Part shown: piece by piece, positions 10,012-20,901 of the stretch | Layout of the letters: every line of letters begins with the position of its first letter | How positions within the stretch are numbered: position 1 is the first letter of the stretch | Source of the DNA: Cutaneotrichosporon cavernicola | Taxonomy: Eukaryota; Basidiomycota; Tremellomycetes; Trichosporonales; Trichosporonaceae | NCBI RefSeq assembly: GCF_030864355.1 | Contig: NC_083398.1 | Span: 1,674,001 to 1,738,000, forward strand | DNA: 64,000 bases | Direction of reading: 5' to 3' | Made by a program: the position numbers and the translations under genes | Notes under the pieces: generated by a model | What the model was told of the DNA's origin: nothing | The model's input: the letters and a program-made list of their open reading frames with translations, nothing else | Databases searched by the model: none

Positions 10012-11592
10012 TCATTGACCTATTCCCCAGATCCCGCGCTTCTTGGCAATCTTCTTCTCGAGGCTCGCCCGCAGTCCGTGCGCACACACGACACAAAAAT
10101 GAGGCTGGTTGACGTTACGCATCAGGCAGTCCTCGTTCGTTGGACGTAATGTTACGCCGCCACTATCATCGTACGTCGGGAACGCGCCCACGAACCCCTC
10201 GCTGGCCTGGAAGTCGTCGCCATATTCGGCAATCTCAATGGACGAGAGCATCTTCCCACCCTGTCCGGCCTCGGCCTTCTGCCCTTTGGGCGTGAGCGAT
10301 ACCTCGATCCTCACCTTGCCGCCAGGAATACCGAGTGGCAGGGGGAGGTGTACCCAGCGGCGGTCGAGGACGCCGTCCCAGTCTTCTGCGAACTGCGGGG
10401 AGAGGTCAACCTCGTCCCGGTTGAGGGTGAGACGAATATGGGAGGCGTACGGGATCGAGGAGAGGGAGAGTCGCAAACTCGCTGTCGTATATTTCCTGTC
10501 GGCATTGTTGCTCCCCTCAAACTGGACGACATACTTGCTCTCGTCAAGGTCGTGCCATGGATACGCCTGTAAGGGTACCTTTGCGTCCTCGATCCGTACG
10601 TTGTCCGGGTCGCTGAGGAACTGCCTCCACTTGAGGCGGTGTACGTTCTCGACTGCATCGGCATTGACGCCCGAATACACGAAACCACCCTCGTACTCCT
10701 CCCCGACAGGGATAAGGGAATGGCCCAGCTCGTGTCGGAGCACGAGGGGTCCGTTGCGCCGAGAAGCAGTGATGATGCTGTTGTCAGCGGCGTTAACCCT
10801 TTCTTGGGTGCGGTCTCTGTCTTGGCTATGGCCTCATGCTTGAGTGTGGTCTCCTTCGTGCAGGCGTACTCTCCTACATTCCTCCCTGCCACGCCCCGAC
10901 TCACGTAAATGTCCCCCCAAGACCACCATACAACCCATCGTTCCCCAACAGGATAGGCTGGTCGCACTCGACCAAGGTCGCACACGCAGCATGTGCTCTT
11001 CCAGAATGTGCGACATATACAGCCCGTAATTCCCGACCGGCGCGGTACAGTCCAAACGGTGCACCTGAGAGCGGTGCGTCGATTCCGATTCCCTTGTGGG
11101 TGGAGGGCACAAATACGCCCCATACGTTGATGAGGTCAGCGACGTGGGACATTGCGCTGTTGCCTGAGACGATTTCTTCTGCGAGGGCGCGTGCGTCGGC
11201 AAGGAAGGCGGTGCGGTTCGAGAGTGTGTCTGGGTTAGCGGGGAGGTGGGAGGGCGGTGAGTGGGGAGGAAGGTTTAAGAGGAGGGATGGGGAGGGAGAT
11301 GACATGTCAGACGACTAAACTCACATCCATCAGCAAAGATCGCTAGGTTGACCCTCTCCCCCGCCTCGCCGCTCACCGCGAGGGGATACACCTCCATACC
11401 CTCGGGCGGGTCGTGCTGCTTATGCGAGCCATGAGAGAAGTATACCCTCGGCACGGGGCCGGCTGGCGCATCAAGCGTGATGTTGAAGGCGGGGTAAGAG
11501 GGTGGGTGGTAGGGGGAAGAAGGGGGAGGGGAGAGGGGGTGTTGGGATGGAAGCGCGAGTGCGACCGCGGCGAGAATGAGCACCGCTAGCAT
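10012..11592 (-). CDS. Secreted zinc metallopeptidase, IgA-peptidase M64 type
   Basis: Three exons (11592-11325, 11229-10905, 10777-10012) join to 452 aa. Residues 1-14 (MLAVLILAAVALAL) form a signal peptide. The N-terminal domain carries NLAIFADGY, then FLADARALAEEI and DLINVWGVFVPS, as in M64 proteins. The zinc site is RHELGHSLIPVGEEYEGG: HExxH followed by the family's GxxEY element. A cysteine-containing C-terminal domain includes QPHFCVVCAHGLR. M64 was named after a bacterial IgA protease, but fungal members are secreted endopeptidases of unknown substrate. Nothing here shows immunoglobulin cleavage. Intron 2 (10904-10778, 127 nt) ends CTGACAACAG. The catalytic motif looks intact, so an active secreted enzyme is inferred. 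Confidence 0.85.
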
Positions 11593-11908
11593 GATGAGTT
11601 GACTTCAAAGCGGCATCTGGAGATTCCAAGGATACCAAGACGATGACACATATAGTGTCGAAACGGGGAGTTTTAGAGGTTTAGTCGGTGCGGGATGTGC
11701 CTGACGTCATGCTCACTCAATATGGACTGATGCCTAATCTCGGCTGCGTCTGCTGCGCACTACGAACCACTCATTACTCTGCGCATCAGATTCCAGATTC
11801 CGCCGCTCCCTCCATTTGTCTCTAGTCTATCGTGCATGCAAAACATACAACACGCCAGCGTGCTAGCTTTTGTCCGCTCTGCGGGGACGGAATGTGTGAC
11901 TTCATGAC
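11593..11908. other. Intergenic, promoter of the M64 gene and 3' side of SEC7
   Basis: 316 bp upstream of the minus-strand M64 start and downstream of the SEC7 stop. No further feature recognised. Confidence 0.5.
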
Positions 11909-14900
11909 TCATGCCTTGTCTTGCTCAACATGGGGGAGCACCTCGCCGACGCGCAGAAAGAAGCCGCGGATGGCGAGCCGCATCTCGGGCACACTGTCGC
12001 GCAGCAGGAGATCTGCGACTAGAGGGTAGAACGTGGGGAGGTGGGTCCTGAATGCGCCGTCCTCAAAGTCGGTGACGCCGCGCACAATGTCGCTTACAAC
12101 CGGCGACCAGGCTGCTACGTTGCGCGGCTGAGCGTCGGCATCGATCGCGATGAAGTCACGGGTGATCTCAGTCGCGAGGGGCACAAGGCGGTCCAGCACA
12201 CCCCCGCGAGTCGCCTGATGCGCTGCGCGCGGGTCGCGGTACATGCGCAAGAGGGCGTTGATGAGTGTTGCGGCGGCCGAGGATTCCTGCTTCAGGAGGT
12301 TCGGGAGCTGCTTCATGAAGCCGACCTTCCAGAGGCGCATCCGGAGGTCCTTGTTGGCGTTGAATCGGCGGGCAAAGCGCCAGCTGTCGTCCAGCACGCC
12401 CATGAAGCGTAGGAGGTGTTCGGCTGGGATTGTGTTGTACACGTCGTCGTTTTGGAGAAGTTCATGTGTGGTCTCGATTAGGAGGAGCTGGAGGACACAC
12501 TTAACGATGATCGTCTTGAAGATCCGCCGCTGCTCCTTGTATGTGAGGCCCTGGAGCGGTGCCGGAGTCCCGGTCACAGTCTCGAGCGGCGCAGGCGCGA
12601 CAAACTTGTGGAACGGCGCGTCCTCGTCGACATAGTCTTGGGGCGCGGTGACCTCGGCGTGCAGCTGGTCGTCGAAGAGATGGTACGCGGTCGTCGTTCG
12701 GAAGAGTGCAACAAACGCAGTGACAATAATCTCCCAGTTCTCCGCGCTCAGCTTGGTCACGTTATTCTCGAGCAGCTGCTGGAAGCAGCTCGTGCCGATC
12801 CGCGCAAGCGTGTCGTTCTCCTGGCAGATGCATGCCACGAGAATGTCGAGCAGCCCGTCGAGGTAGCGCTGCAGAATGTCAAAGTAGAACGTGTACAGGT
12901 CGATAAGGTCGCGGAGAGCCGAGATGAGCGTCGTGCTCAGCCACACGCTCATGTCCTCGGGGCTCCTGAAGCGGACGTGGCTCTTGGCGCGCAGCACGGC
13001 AAAGATTGGGAACAGTGTCTGCTGGCAGACAATGTTCCAGAAGTCGACGCTAAAGTTCTTGCCGTGTTTCTTGAGCGTCTCGAAGAGACAGTCGAGCGCG
13101 ACGCGGCGCACCTCGAGGTCCTCGCCCGTCATGATAATGTCGAAGAACGCGTTCAGCACTGGCAGCCAGTACTTGAGCATTGGGTCGTCGTTCGGCGCAA
13201 TTGCGGCGGGTGTCTCGCCCTGCACTTGTACTGGCAGGAGGCACTCGGGGTTCTCGAGCATCTTGGGCACGAGGCCGCGCACCATGTCGATCGCCTGCAG
13301 CGAGATCTTCTGGAACTTGGACACCTTGCAGAAGTCGGTAAGGCAGTTGGCGAGGTCGGCAAACGCGCCGTATCGCACAACGAGCGAGAAGTGCTCACGG
13401 TATACGAGCGAGACTAACTCGAAGGCGTAGTTGGCGACACGCTCGGTGAGGACCTTGGAGGCCGCCGAGAACACGGCAAACATGGTGCGCCAACCCGAAC
13501 GCAGGTTCTGCACGCGGGCCTGGATCATCTGCTGCAGACACTGCAGGACCATCTCGCGCGCATCCGAGTTCATGTTGTGAACGATCGTGTACTCGAACGG
13601 GCGGAGGAAGTCCTTCTGGAAGCGGAAGTGAGAAAGCTCCTCTTTCTGCAAGAAGTTCATCGAGAGCTGGCGTAGCGCGTCGAGCGCAAAGAACGACACG
13701 TTCGGGTTGTTGTGGCAGCACACCTGGTTGAAGTGCTCACCCAGGATGAGCCAGATGTTCGACCACTCGAGACGAATACGGCCCATGTTGTAGTACGAGA
13801 TCTCGACGAGCTTCTGCAGCGAGAACATGCGCGGGCGGTTCGAGGCGCCAGTCGACTGGATCTCCTCCCACGACACCTCGCTGAGCGCCTTGACAAAGTC
13901 GACGATGGCGGACTGGTGTCAGTTCGATGATAAAAACATGAACTCACTCCGGAGAGGTTCTTGCTCAGTGCAAACACGCGGTCGGCTGCAACAGTGACCT
14001 GCGACGAGCGCGACTCCTCGGCGAGCTCGTCAGCCGGGGCCGCGCCGCGGCGCTTGCCAGACGTCCTGCTGGTGGTGGAGCGGCGACTCGACGTCGACGC
14101 GCGGCGGTTCAGGTCGGGCACGTCCATGCCGCTCGAGATAAGCTGCATGCGCTCGAGCTGCGACACGCAAGTCAGTACGTCCTTCCAGCTCGCCTTCAAG
14201 TTGTTGCCGTCGGTGACGGCAATGTCGAGCAGAGTCTTGATCGCCTCCATGTTCTTCGGCTTCATCTCGGCGAGGTTGTTCAGGAACGTAAACTTGGCAA
14301 GCGTCGTCACGAACGCGTTGCGCTCGAGCTCCATGTCGAACAGACAGACAATGCGGATAGCGGCCCGCAGGCCATCGAGACACAGCTCGACCGAGTCCAT
14401 GTCGTCCGTCTCCTGCAGCTGCGCGGAGATGCCCGCCAGAAAGGGCATCCACGCGACCTCGAACATGAAGCGAACGTGTTCGATGCGAGAAGCGGCGTAG
14501 TAATGGTCGCGCGCGCCGCGGCGGTTCGAGCGCGCCATATGTTTGAGCAACGCCTCGGTCTTGCTCGCCATGTTCTCAGACTGGGCCAGGAACGCCTCGC
14601 GCTGCAGGTCGCGCCCGAGCGTCGGCCCTGCGGGGCCCGCAAGCGTGGCCTCGACCTCGTCCTTCATCCGGATCTCGTTGTTCTGGATTTCGTCGTAGAT
14701 CTTCTCCAAAAAGTCCTCGGGTAGGTCGCCGCCATCGTTGATCCCGCGGTTGTTCTTGACAAATTCGGGCTTGGTCATGCGCTTCTGCTTGTAGTTCTTG
14801 TTGTGCTGGTCCGTGTTCAGCATGATGACCGAGAACGAGAGGATGTACGCCGCGTCGGCGTTGGCAAACACCGAGTCCGGGTTCTGGTGCATGTACCGCT

Positions 14901-17865
14901 CAGCAAACTTGAGCATAAAGCGGTCGATCTTCTGCGACTCGCCCGGCAGACGGAAAGTCTGGAGGTACATGCGCAGCGCGTCTGTGAAGAGCATGCCGGT
15001 AAAGTTGAGCATGTCGACGAACGCGTGCATGGTGGCCACGTGGTCATCGTCACCCTCGCCGAGGTACTCGCCGATCATGGCCTTGCTGAGGTGCTCGTTG
15101 GTGAGTAAGAACCGCGCAATGTCCAACGGCTGGCGGCTGCGGATGAACCCATGCTGGATGAGGTACTCGATGCCGCGCTTCGGCTTGAAATTGAACTTCT
15201 TGACGCCGTCCATCAGCATCGTCTTGCGCTGCTTCTCGCTCTCGAGCTTGGACACGTCATCATTCTCCACAAGCTCGGGGTTCGGGCTCCCAACCTCACG
15301 CGGTGTTGGGGTGGGCGCTGCAAGCTCGTTAGGCCCGCCCGACCGCGGCCGGTCGAGGTCTTCACTCGAGCGCGGCGCATTCGGGTCTTCTGGCCTGCCC
15401 GGGTTGCCACTCGACCACGTCGCGAGCGACTTGAGCGCAGCGACGAGACATTCGAGCGACTGGCGGCGCAGCTTGATCTCGGGTGACAGGCCAGCGTACT
15501 GCGGCGGCTCGTGGCCGAGTGCAGTCGTACTCAACGATGGCGGGATGGCGGGGCCGTGTCCACCAGACGCCTGCTTGGAAGAACTGGCATGCAGCTCCTC
15601 CTTACTGGGCGGCGCAAAGTGCGTCTGGCCGATCTTGGAAACCGTGTTCATGAGCTTCTCGTAAATGTTCTCCGGTGCTGCGCGGTCGCAATCGTAGTTG
15701 AGGTAAATTTCGACGAGGGCTTGAGGGTCGTTAAAGAGGCGGATGAAGACGCCGAGGATCAACGACTTCTGGCGGATAGTCGAGTGGCGCATCTCGAGGA
15801 TGGGGATGAAGATTTCTCTCAACAGCACCTCGACCTCCTTCTTAAGCGGCGCGCGCATGTCCTTGAGGACGCACCAGAAGATCTCCGTGCTGAGCTCAAA
15901 CACATAGACAACGGGGCTGACCGCATTGCGCGACAGGCTCTGGCACAGGTACTGCTTAGTGGCTTGGAGGAAGGGAGTATGCTCGGTTGTCGAGCTGGAT
16001 GGGATCGTGATGGTGGGGTTGGTGAACAGGTCCGAGTGAGACTTGAGGATGGTGAGGATGAGGTGCAGCGAGAGGAGCTTGGAGCGCATCGCGTCTGACC
16101 GCAGGTCGAGCTCGCTGTCGATAACGAGCGCTTTCATGCTGAGCTTGCACAGAGCCCGGAACACGAGGAACGCGTCCTTGACAAACAGCTCATCGGTGGG
16201 GATCGGCCGCCCCTCGGCGTCCAAGTTGTCTGCGTCGTCGCCGTTCCTGTGCGCGTTCTCGGGGATGTCGAGCGCATCGCCGTTCGGCACATGGATTGAC
16301 ACAGCGTTGTGAGCGGCCGCTTGTGCACTCTCGCTGACGTTTGCGTCGTCAGCGAGATGCGCGGGCCCTGCCGCCACCGAGTCGTTGGGGTTGGGTGCCG
16401 AGAAGCTTTCGACCGTCATGCGCTGGCCCTCGGGGCGCGGTGACGCTGGCGTACTCCCCTCCATCGTGGGCGTGCGAATACCCATCCCGTTCACTGTCAT
16501 GACACTGTAGCGGTTGTTGCGATCGGGTCGCACAACGCGGCTGAACACATGGTGAACCATCTGTGTGAGCCCGCCCTGCGCAATGACCTGGTTGTTCGTG
16601 TCGTTGCTCAACACGAAGACGTTGTACACGGTTCTGACGGCCTTTAAGAGACTGCTCTGGTGGACGAGCATGCCAGGGTCGGTGCTGAGCACGATCGCCA
16701 TGAGCGCCTTGACGACCTGGAGCGCGACGTTGGCTGGCGAGGACTCGCTGTAGCACAGTGTGATCGTGTGAGTGATGAGGTCTGGGAGGGGTGACATGCC
16801 CTCAGGCGGGCCGTTGGGCTCGGAGAAGAACGAGTGTGAAATAAGCTTGGACAGAAGGTCGAGGCTGGTCACAAGCGTCGGCACACTCGTGTGAGTGGGG
16901 TTTGAGATCGCCAGACGGAGAGGCTCAAAGATCTCACGCGGGTGCAGGTATGCCGTGTCACTGTCCTGGCAGAGGTCCAGGGCGCGCTGGGCCGCCTTAA
17001 GGAAGTGTGGCGACTTCTTGGCCTCCTTGCTGGACACGAGTATTTTGAGCGGCGGCATGATGAGAATCGTCGAGAGCTGCGGCGCAGGACCGGAACCTGG
17101 ACGCGTCGCGAGCGAGATCGAGGTGCCCGTCGACGTGCGTCTCGTGTGACCCAGACCGCCCGAACTCGGCGCCGCAGAGGGTGGTCTCGACAGTGTCGAC
17201 ACGGACGGCGCGCGCGAGTGCGCGCTCGACACGCTGCCTGACGCCGCGTGCGTCGGCGTCCCATGCTCCGGATGAGGAGATACCGCGCCCTCGGTGATCG
17301 TGGCCAGCGGCGTGGCTGCTCCCGAACGAGACGGCACCCGCTCGAGCGCCGACTCTACTGGCGCGCTTCCGATCGACATACCCAGTGGGACGGAGGGCTT
17401 CTCGGGGCTCATTGCTTTAGGCGGTAGGGGCGGTGGTACGTCCATGTCTGCCGGCGCCGCGGTGTCTGCGGATTCCTCGGTAGATGGAGGAGGAAGGGGG
17501 GAGGTGGAGTCCTCGACGGGGGGAGGAGGGGCAGAGGACACCTCGGATGAGGGAGGTGGGGCGGGTTCGTCGCGGAGAGGAACAGGGGGAGGGTCGTCGT
17601 AAGGCGGGGGAGATGGAGGGATATCTTCAGCTTCAGCCTCGACAGGAGACGCAGGCAACTGCTTGTTGTCTGAAGAGGATGATGGTGCTGATCCGTTGGC
17701 GTCGGTTGAAGCGGCCACGTTGGGTTGCGCTGCCTCTGCCTCATCGGCAGTCGTAGGTTTTGGCGCTGGATCCGCGTCGGCCTCCACTGCAGGAGCAGTG
17801 GGCGCAATGACCTCGTGCTCCGGTTGCTCGACCACCGGTTGTTTATCGGCCTCGTCTGCGGACAT
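11909..17865 (-). CDS. SEC7: Large ARF guanine-nucleotide exchange factor Sec7 (BIG family)
   Basis: Two exons (17865-13948, 13912-11909) around a 35-nt intron ending CTGACACCAG encode 1973 aa, the normal size for Sec7/BIG proteins. Residues 1 to about 240 are acidic and Pro/Ser-rich. The DCB/HUS dimerisation region follows, with LSLHLILTILKSH and the HUS-type ISLNYDCD-like block read here as EIYLNYDCD. The Sec7 catalytic domain spans about residues 890-1075: RGIEYLIQHGF, DIARFLL, LPGESQKIDRF with the glutamic finger, and SVIMLNTDQHN. HDS domains fill the C terminus, for example IRLEWSNIWLILGEHFNQ. The protein activates ARF GTPases at the trans-Golgi for vesicle budding. ARF-GEFs act with P4 flippases at the Golgi in yeast; a Dnf-type flippase lies at 42232-46939, though that is probably coincidence. 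Confidence 0.96.
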
Positions 17866-18296
17866 GGCTGAAAACTCTTTTAGTCAAGAGCCATGCACCG
17901 ACAGGCAAGCGTGATGTGTAATGGATTAAAGGATGAGGGTGAGGATGTAGAGTTGGTGATGGCGACGGCGATACCGCAGCCGACGTCTTGATTACAGAGG
18001 TGGAAGCGTCGTGCTGTCATGAGGTAGAGCAATGAGCCTGTAGAGCCAGGCTGCCCGTGCCCCGCCCCCCCGCGTAACCCCCCTGCGCGACGCGAAACCC
18101 TCCCTCCTTTCACCCTCAGGTGATTAGGGTTTGCTAGGTCCCACAGTCACAGTCATTCCCACCACACAGCCCCAGAACAAACCCCCTAGAAATCATCTGA
18201 TCCCGCTCAACCTCCACCCACGTCAGATCTGGATAACGCGCCCCTAGCATGCTCATCTACTGTACACTTGTCTCAATGGTCTATCTAGAACGCCTC
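17866..18296. other. Intergenic, SEC7 promoter and CSN2 3' side
   Basis: 431 bp. It holds C-rich runs (18061-18085) and a second TTAGGGTTT element at 18124-18132. No coding exon seen. Confidence 0.5.
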
Positions 18297-20256
18297 TCAT
18301 GGAACAAAGCCCTCAACGTTCGTCATCCACCCGCGCGCCGACTCCTTCGCCACCTTGTCTTTGATGATGCGTGACGACAACATTGTCAACGTGTTTGCCT
18401 GCTTCAACAGCTCGTCGTATTTGGCAGTCTTCTCCGCGTGGCTGTATGTGTAAGCGCTGTAATCTGAGATGGCTTCAGGACTTACAACCGGTCCAACACG
18501 ATGTATCCCGCGACCTGGTCAATCTTTCCCTTGATGCGGCCGTCAAGAATCAGTGACACGATGAGGGTTTCCACCTCGCGCTTGGAGAGGCTTAACGTCT
18601 ACTCGTCAGCAGCTACCTGCAGAATGGCTCACCTCCGCCAAGAAGTCAAGGTTCAACCGTGTGTACGGCTTGATCATGTCGACGATGTAGTTTGTCCGGA
18701 GTGTCCAGAGGAGGTCATTGATGAAGAAACGGATGAATGGGTCCGACGTGATAGTCGCCGCGTTGGCTATAGTCAGCTGGTGATCAATTTCCGAGTCTAC
18801 CTTTCAGAATTCGCTCTGCCTGCTTAACGTCGCGGTCCTGATAAGCAGCCACAAGCGCCGTCATAGCCATGATTTGCTGGTCGTTCTTGTACCTGCTGTC
18901 AGCAAGCTGGATGTCAACACTCACGGTTTGGTCTCTTGGGAGTCAAAGGGGTTGATGTCACTCCCCATGAGCATGTAGGTCAAGACGAGGTACTTGAGCA
19001 CCTGGATGCGCTGCGGAGAACCAGACTCGTCATATTGTCGGAAGGACTCAAAGAGGTCCGTCGACGCCTTGTCCCAAGACTCTGTTCGGTCAGGGTCGTC
19101 AAGTACTGCACTCACTCTCCATCATCCACATCTTGCCGCCACACTCGCGGATGACACCCATGATGCGAGGGTGCGGGATGGCGTTGCGGACCTTCATCGA
19201 GGCGTTGTAGATCTCCTGAGAGCGTCAGCATCACGCCTGCAAAAAGCGTACCTTGAGCTTCCGCGTCTCTTTCAGGTCGCTGTACATCTGGATCTCGATG
19301 GCGTAAAGTTCAAGCACTGGTGTTAGTTGCGGAGACAGATGTAGGCTTACACAACGAGCCCTTCGTCTGGTCATCGGCGGAAGACGTCTCGCTCGGGTCG
19401 CACACCTCGTGCAACGCCTTCAGAATCTAGAAGTCAGAGGTGACTAAGCCGCGACTCACAGGTTGGAGACGCGCGTACTCCTTGCGATCAAGCCAGAGCT
19501 TTGCGAGCTTGAGGTTCGACTTGGTCGAGAGGCGCTGGTTGTCAGGTGTCATTCGGCTGAGCGGACCCACCTCGTTCTTGGCCTCTTCACATGCTACGCG
19601 CGTCGCTTCGTAGAACTCTTCGAGCGTATCCAGCGGGATCTTCGGCGAGATGGCGGCGTGCTACAGTTAGCGTGACCTTTGAGGCGACTCACTTTGCCTT
19701 CCCCCGCGACGTAGTCGAGGATGTTGTTGATCGATTTGTCCGCATAGTTTCGCGTCACGCTGTTCTGCACGTCAGCTCGCGGAAACCCAGAAAGCTAACC
19801 TTCGTGTACGTCAGGAGCTCGCGGTACGTCTTGAGGGACTCATCGGGGCGATGTAGATGTAAGAAGTTCATTTTCGTCATCTGCTTTAGAGATTTGAAGC
19901 CCCTGCGGTCAGCTAAGACTTGCCGAGCGGAGCTAACCATTCTCCCTTCTGGTCCTGCCCATTGACTATTGAGCGGAACGCGATAAGTGCCGCCTCCGAG
20001 TCGTCGTCCTTCAGCGCTGCCATCAGCTCCTTGTCTGACTCTATGAGCTCACCCTTGGCCCTGTAGTATTGGTTCTCCTCGTCTCCGCCGTCATCGTCCA
20101 TGCCATCATCGTCGTCGTCATAATCAAAGTCGTACTCCTGATTGTTAGTGAGGAAGATGGTCAAAGCGCACCTCATCATCCGCAGCATCCTACGTGTCAG
20201 CTTGGTTCTCGAGCATGGAGTTGACTCACATCCATCATGAACTCGTCGTCGGACAT
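18297..20256 (-). CDS. CSN2: COP9 signalosome complex subunit 2
   Basis: A start at 20256 (MSDDEFMMD) and stop at 18297 enclose about 15 exons and about 480 aa. Diagnostic CSN2 blocks are the acidic start followed by [68 protein letters not shown], and [18 protein letters not shown]. The PCI domain follows: [12 protein letters not shown], then [21 protein letters not shown]. Csn2 is a scaffold of the COP9 signalosome, which removes Nedd8 from cullins and so controls SCF-type ubiquitin ligases. The introns are mostly 32-40 nt. Exon 2 is only 18 nt (20189-20172, encoding DAADDE), a true micro-exon. The gene is divergent from KOG1 across 645 bp. Confidence 0.94.
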
Positions 20257-20901
20257 GGTGAGTGGGTGCTAGGTGGTGGAGAGCTCGGTGAGATGTAGTT
20301 TGAGAGAGGCGAGTGTGGTAGGCAGCACTGGAAAGTAGGAACTGGATCACTCTTTGACGTCGGTGATTGCCTGGAAAGGAAGCCTGGAAGCCTGGAATGA
20401 CGGAGGCGCAGGTGTTGAGCTAAGCGGAGGATGGGGTATGTTTGTCACGTGGCTAGATTAGATGCCGTCTCCGTTCATGTACAGTGGGTGGAGGTGGGCT
20501 AAGGTGAAGAGGGACGGTTGGCGCAGGGGAAGGGGTTGATGACCCTAATGTCTGGTTGATTACAGTCAGTTATGAGTTTCTAGTGGCTACTCTGGGTGAC
20601 CATTTGACCATTTGACTATTCCCTTGTTCCTTACACCCACATTACGAGTCCAAGTCTAGCTATAACCAAAGGCCGCCCACTCTAGCCACTTCAGCCACTC
20701 TAACCACCCCGCACCACCTGATCTGATCTCTCCTCCCTCCCTCTCCTTCTCCCTCTTCCCCTCTTCGTCTCTTGAGCGTCATCCTCTTCCCAACTTTCCA
20801 TCCATTACTACTATCTTCCCCGGCATCGATGGAGTAGTTCCATTGATACGCCGTAATATCCCTCCTCCTCTCGACAAGTCCCCTACCCGTAACCATCAGC
20901 A
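20257..20901. other. Divergent promoter region, CSN2 and KOG1
   Basis: 645 bp. The KOG1 side (20690-20800) is strongly pyrimidine-rich, typical of a fungal core promoter or leader. Nothing coding recognised. Confidence 0.5.

Noticed and set aside
12608..13417. 269-residue plus-strand open frame inside the SEC7 region
   Set aside because: It is antisense to conserved Sec7 HDS-domain coding sequence, whose frame is continuous and well supported.
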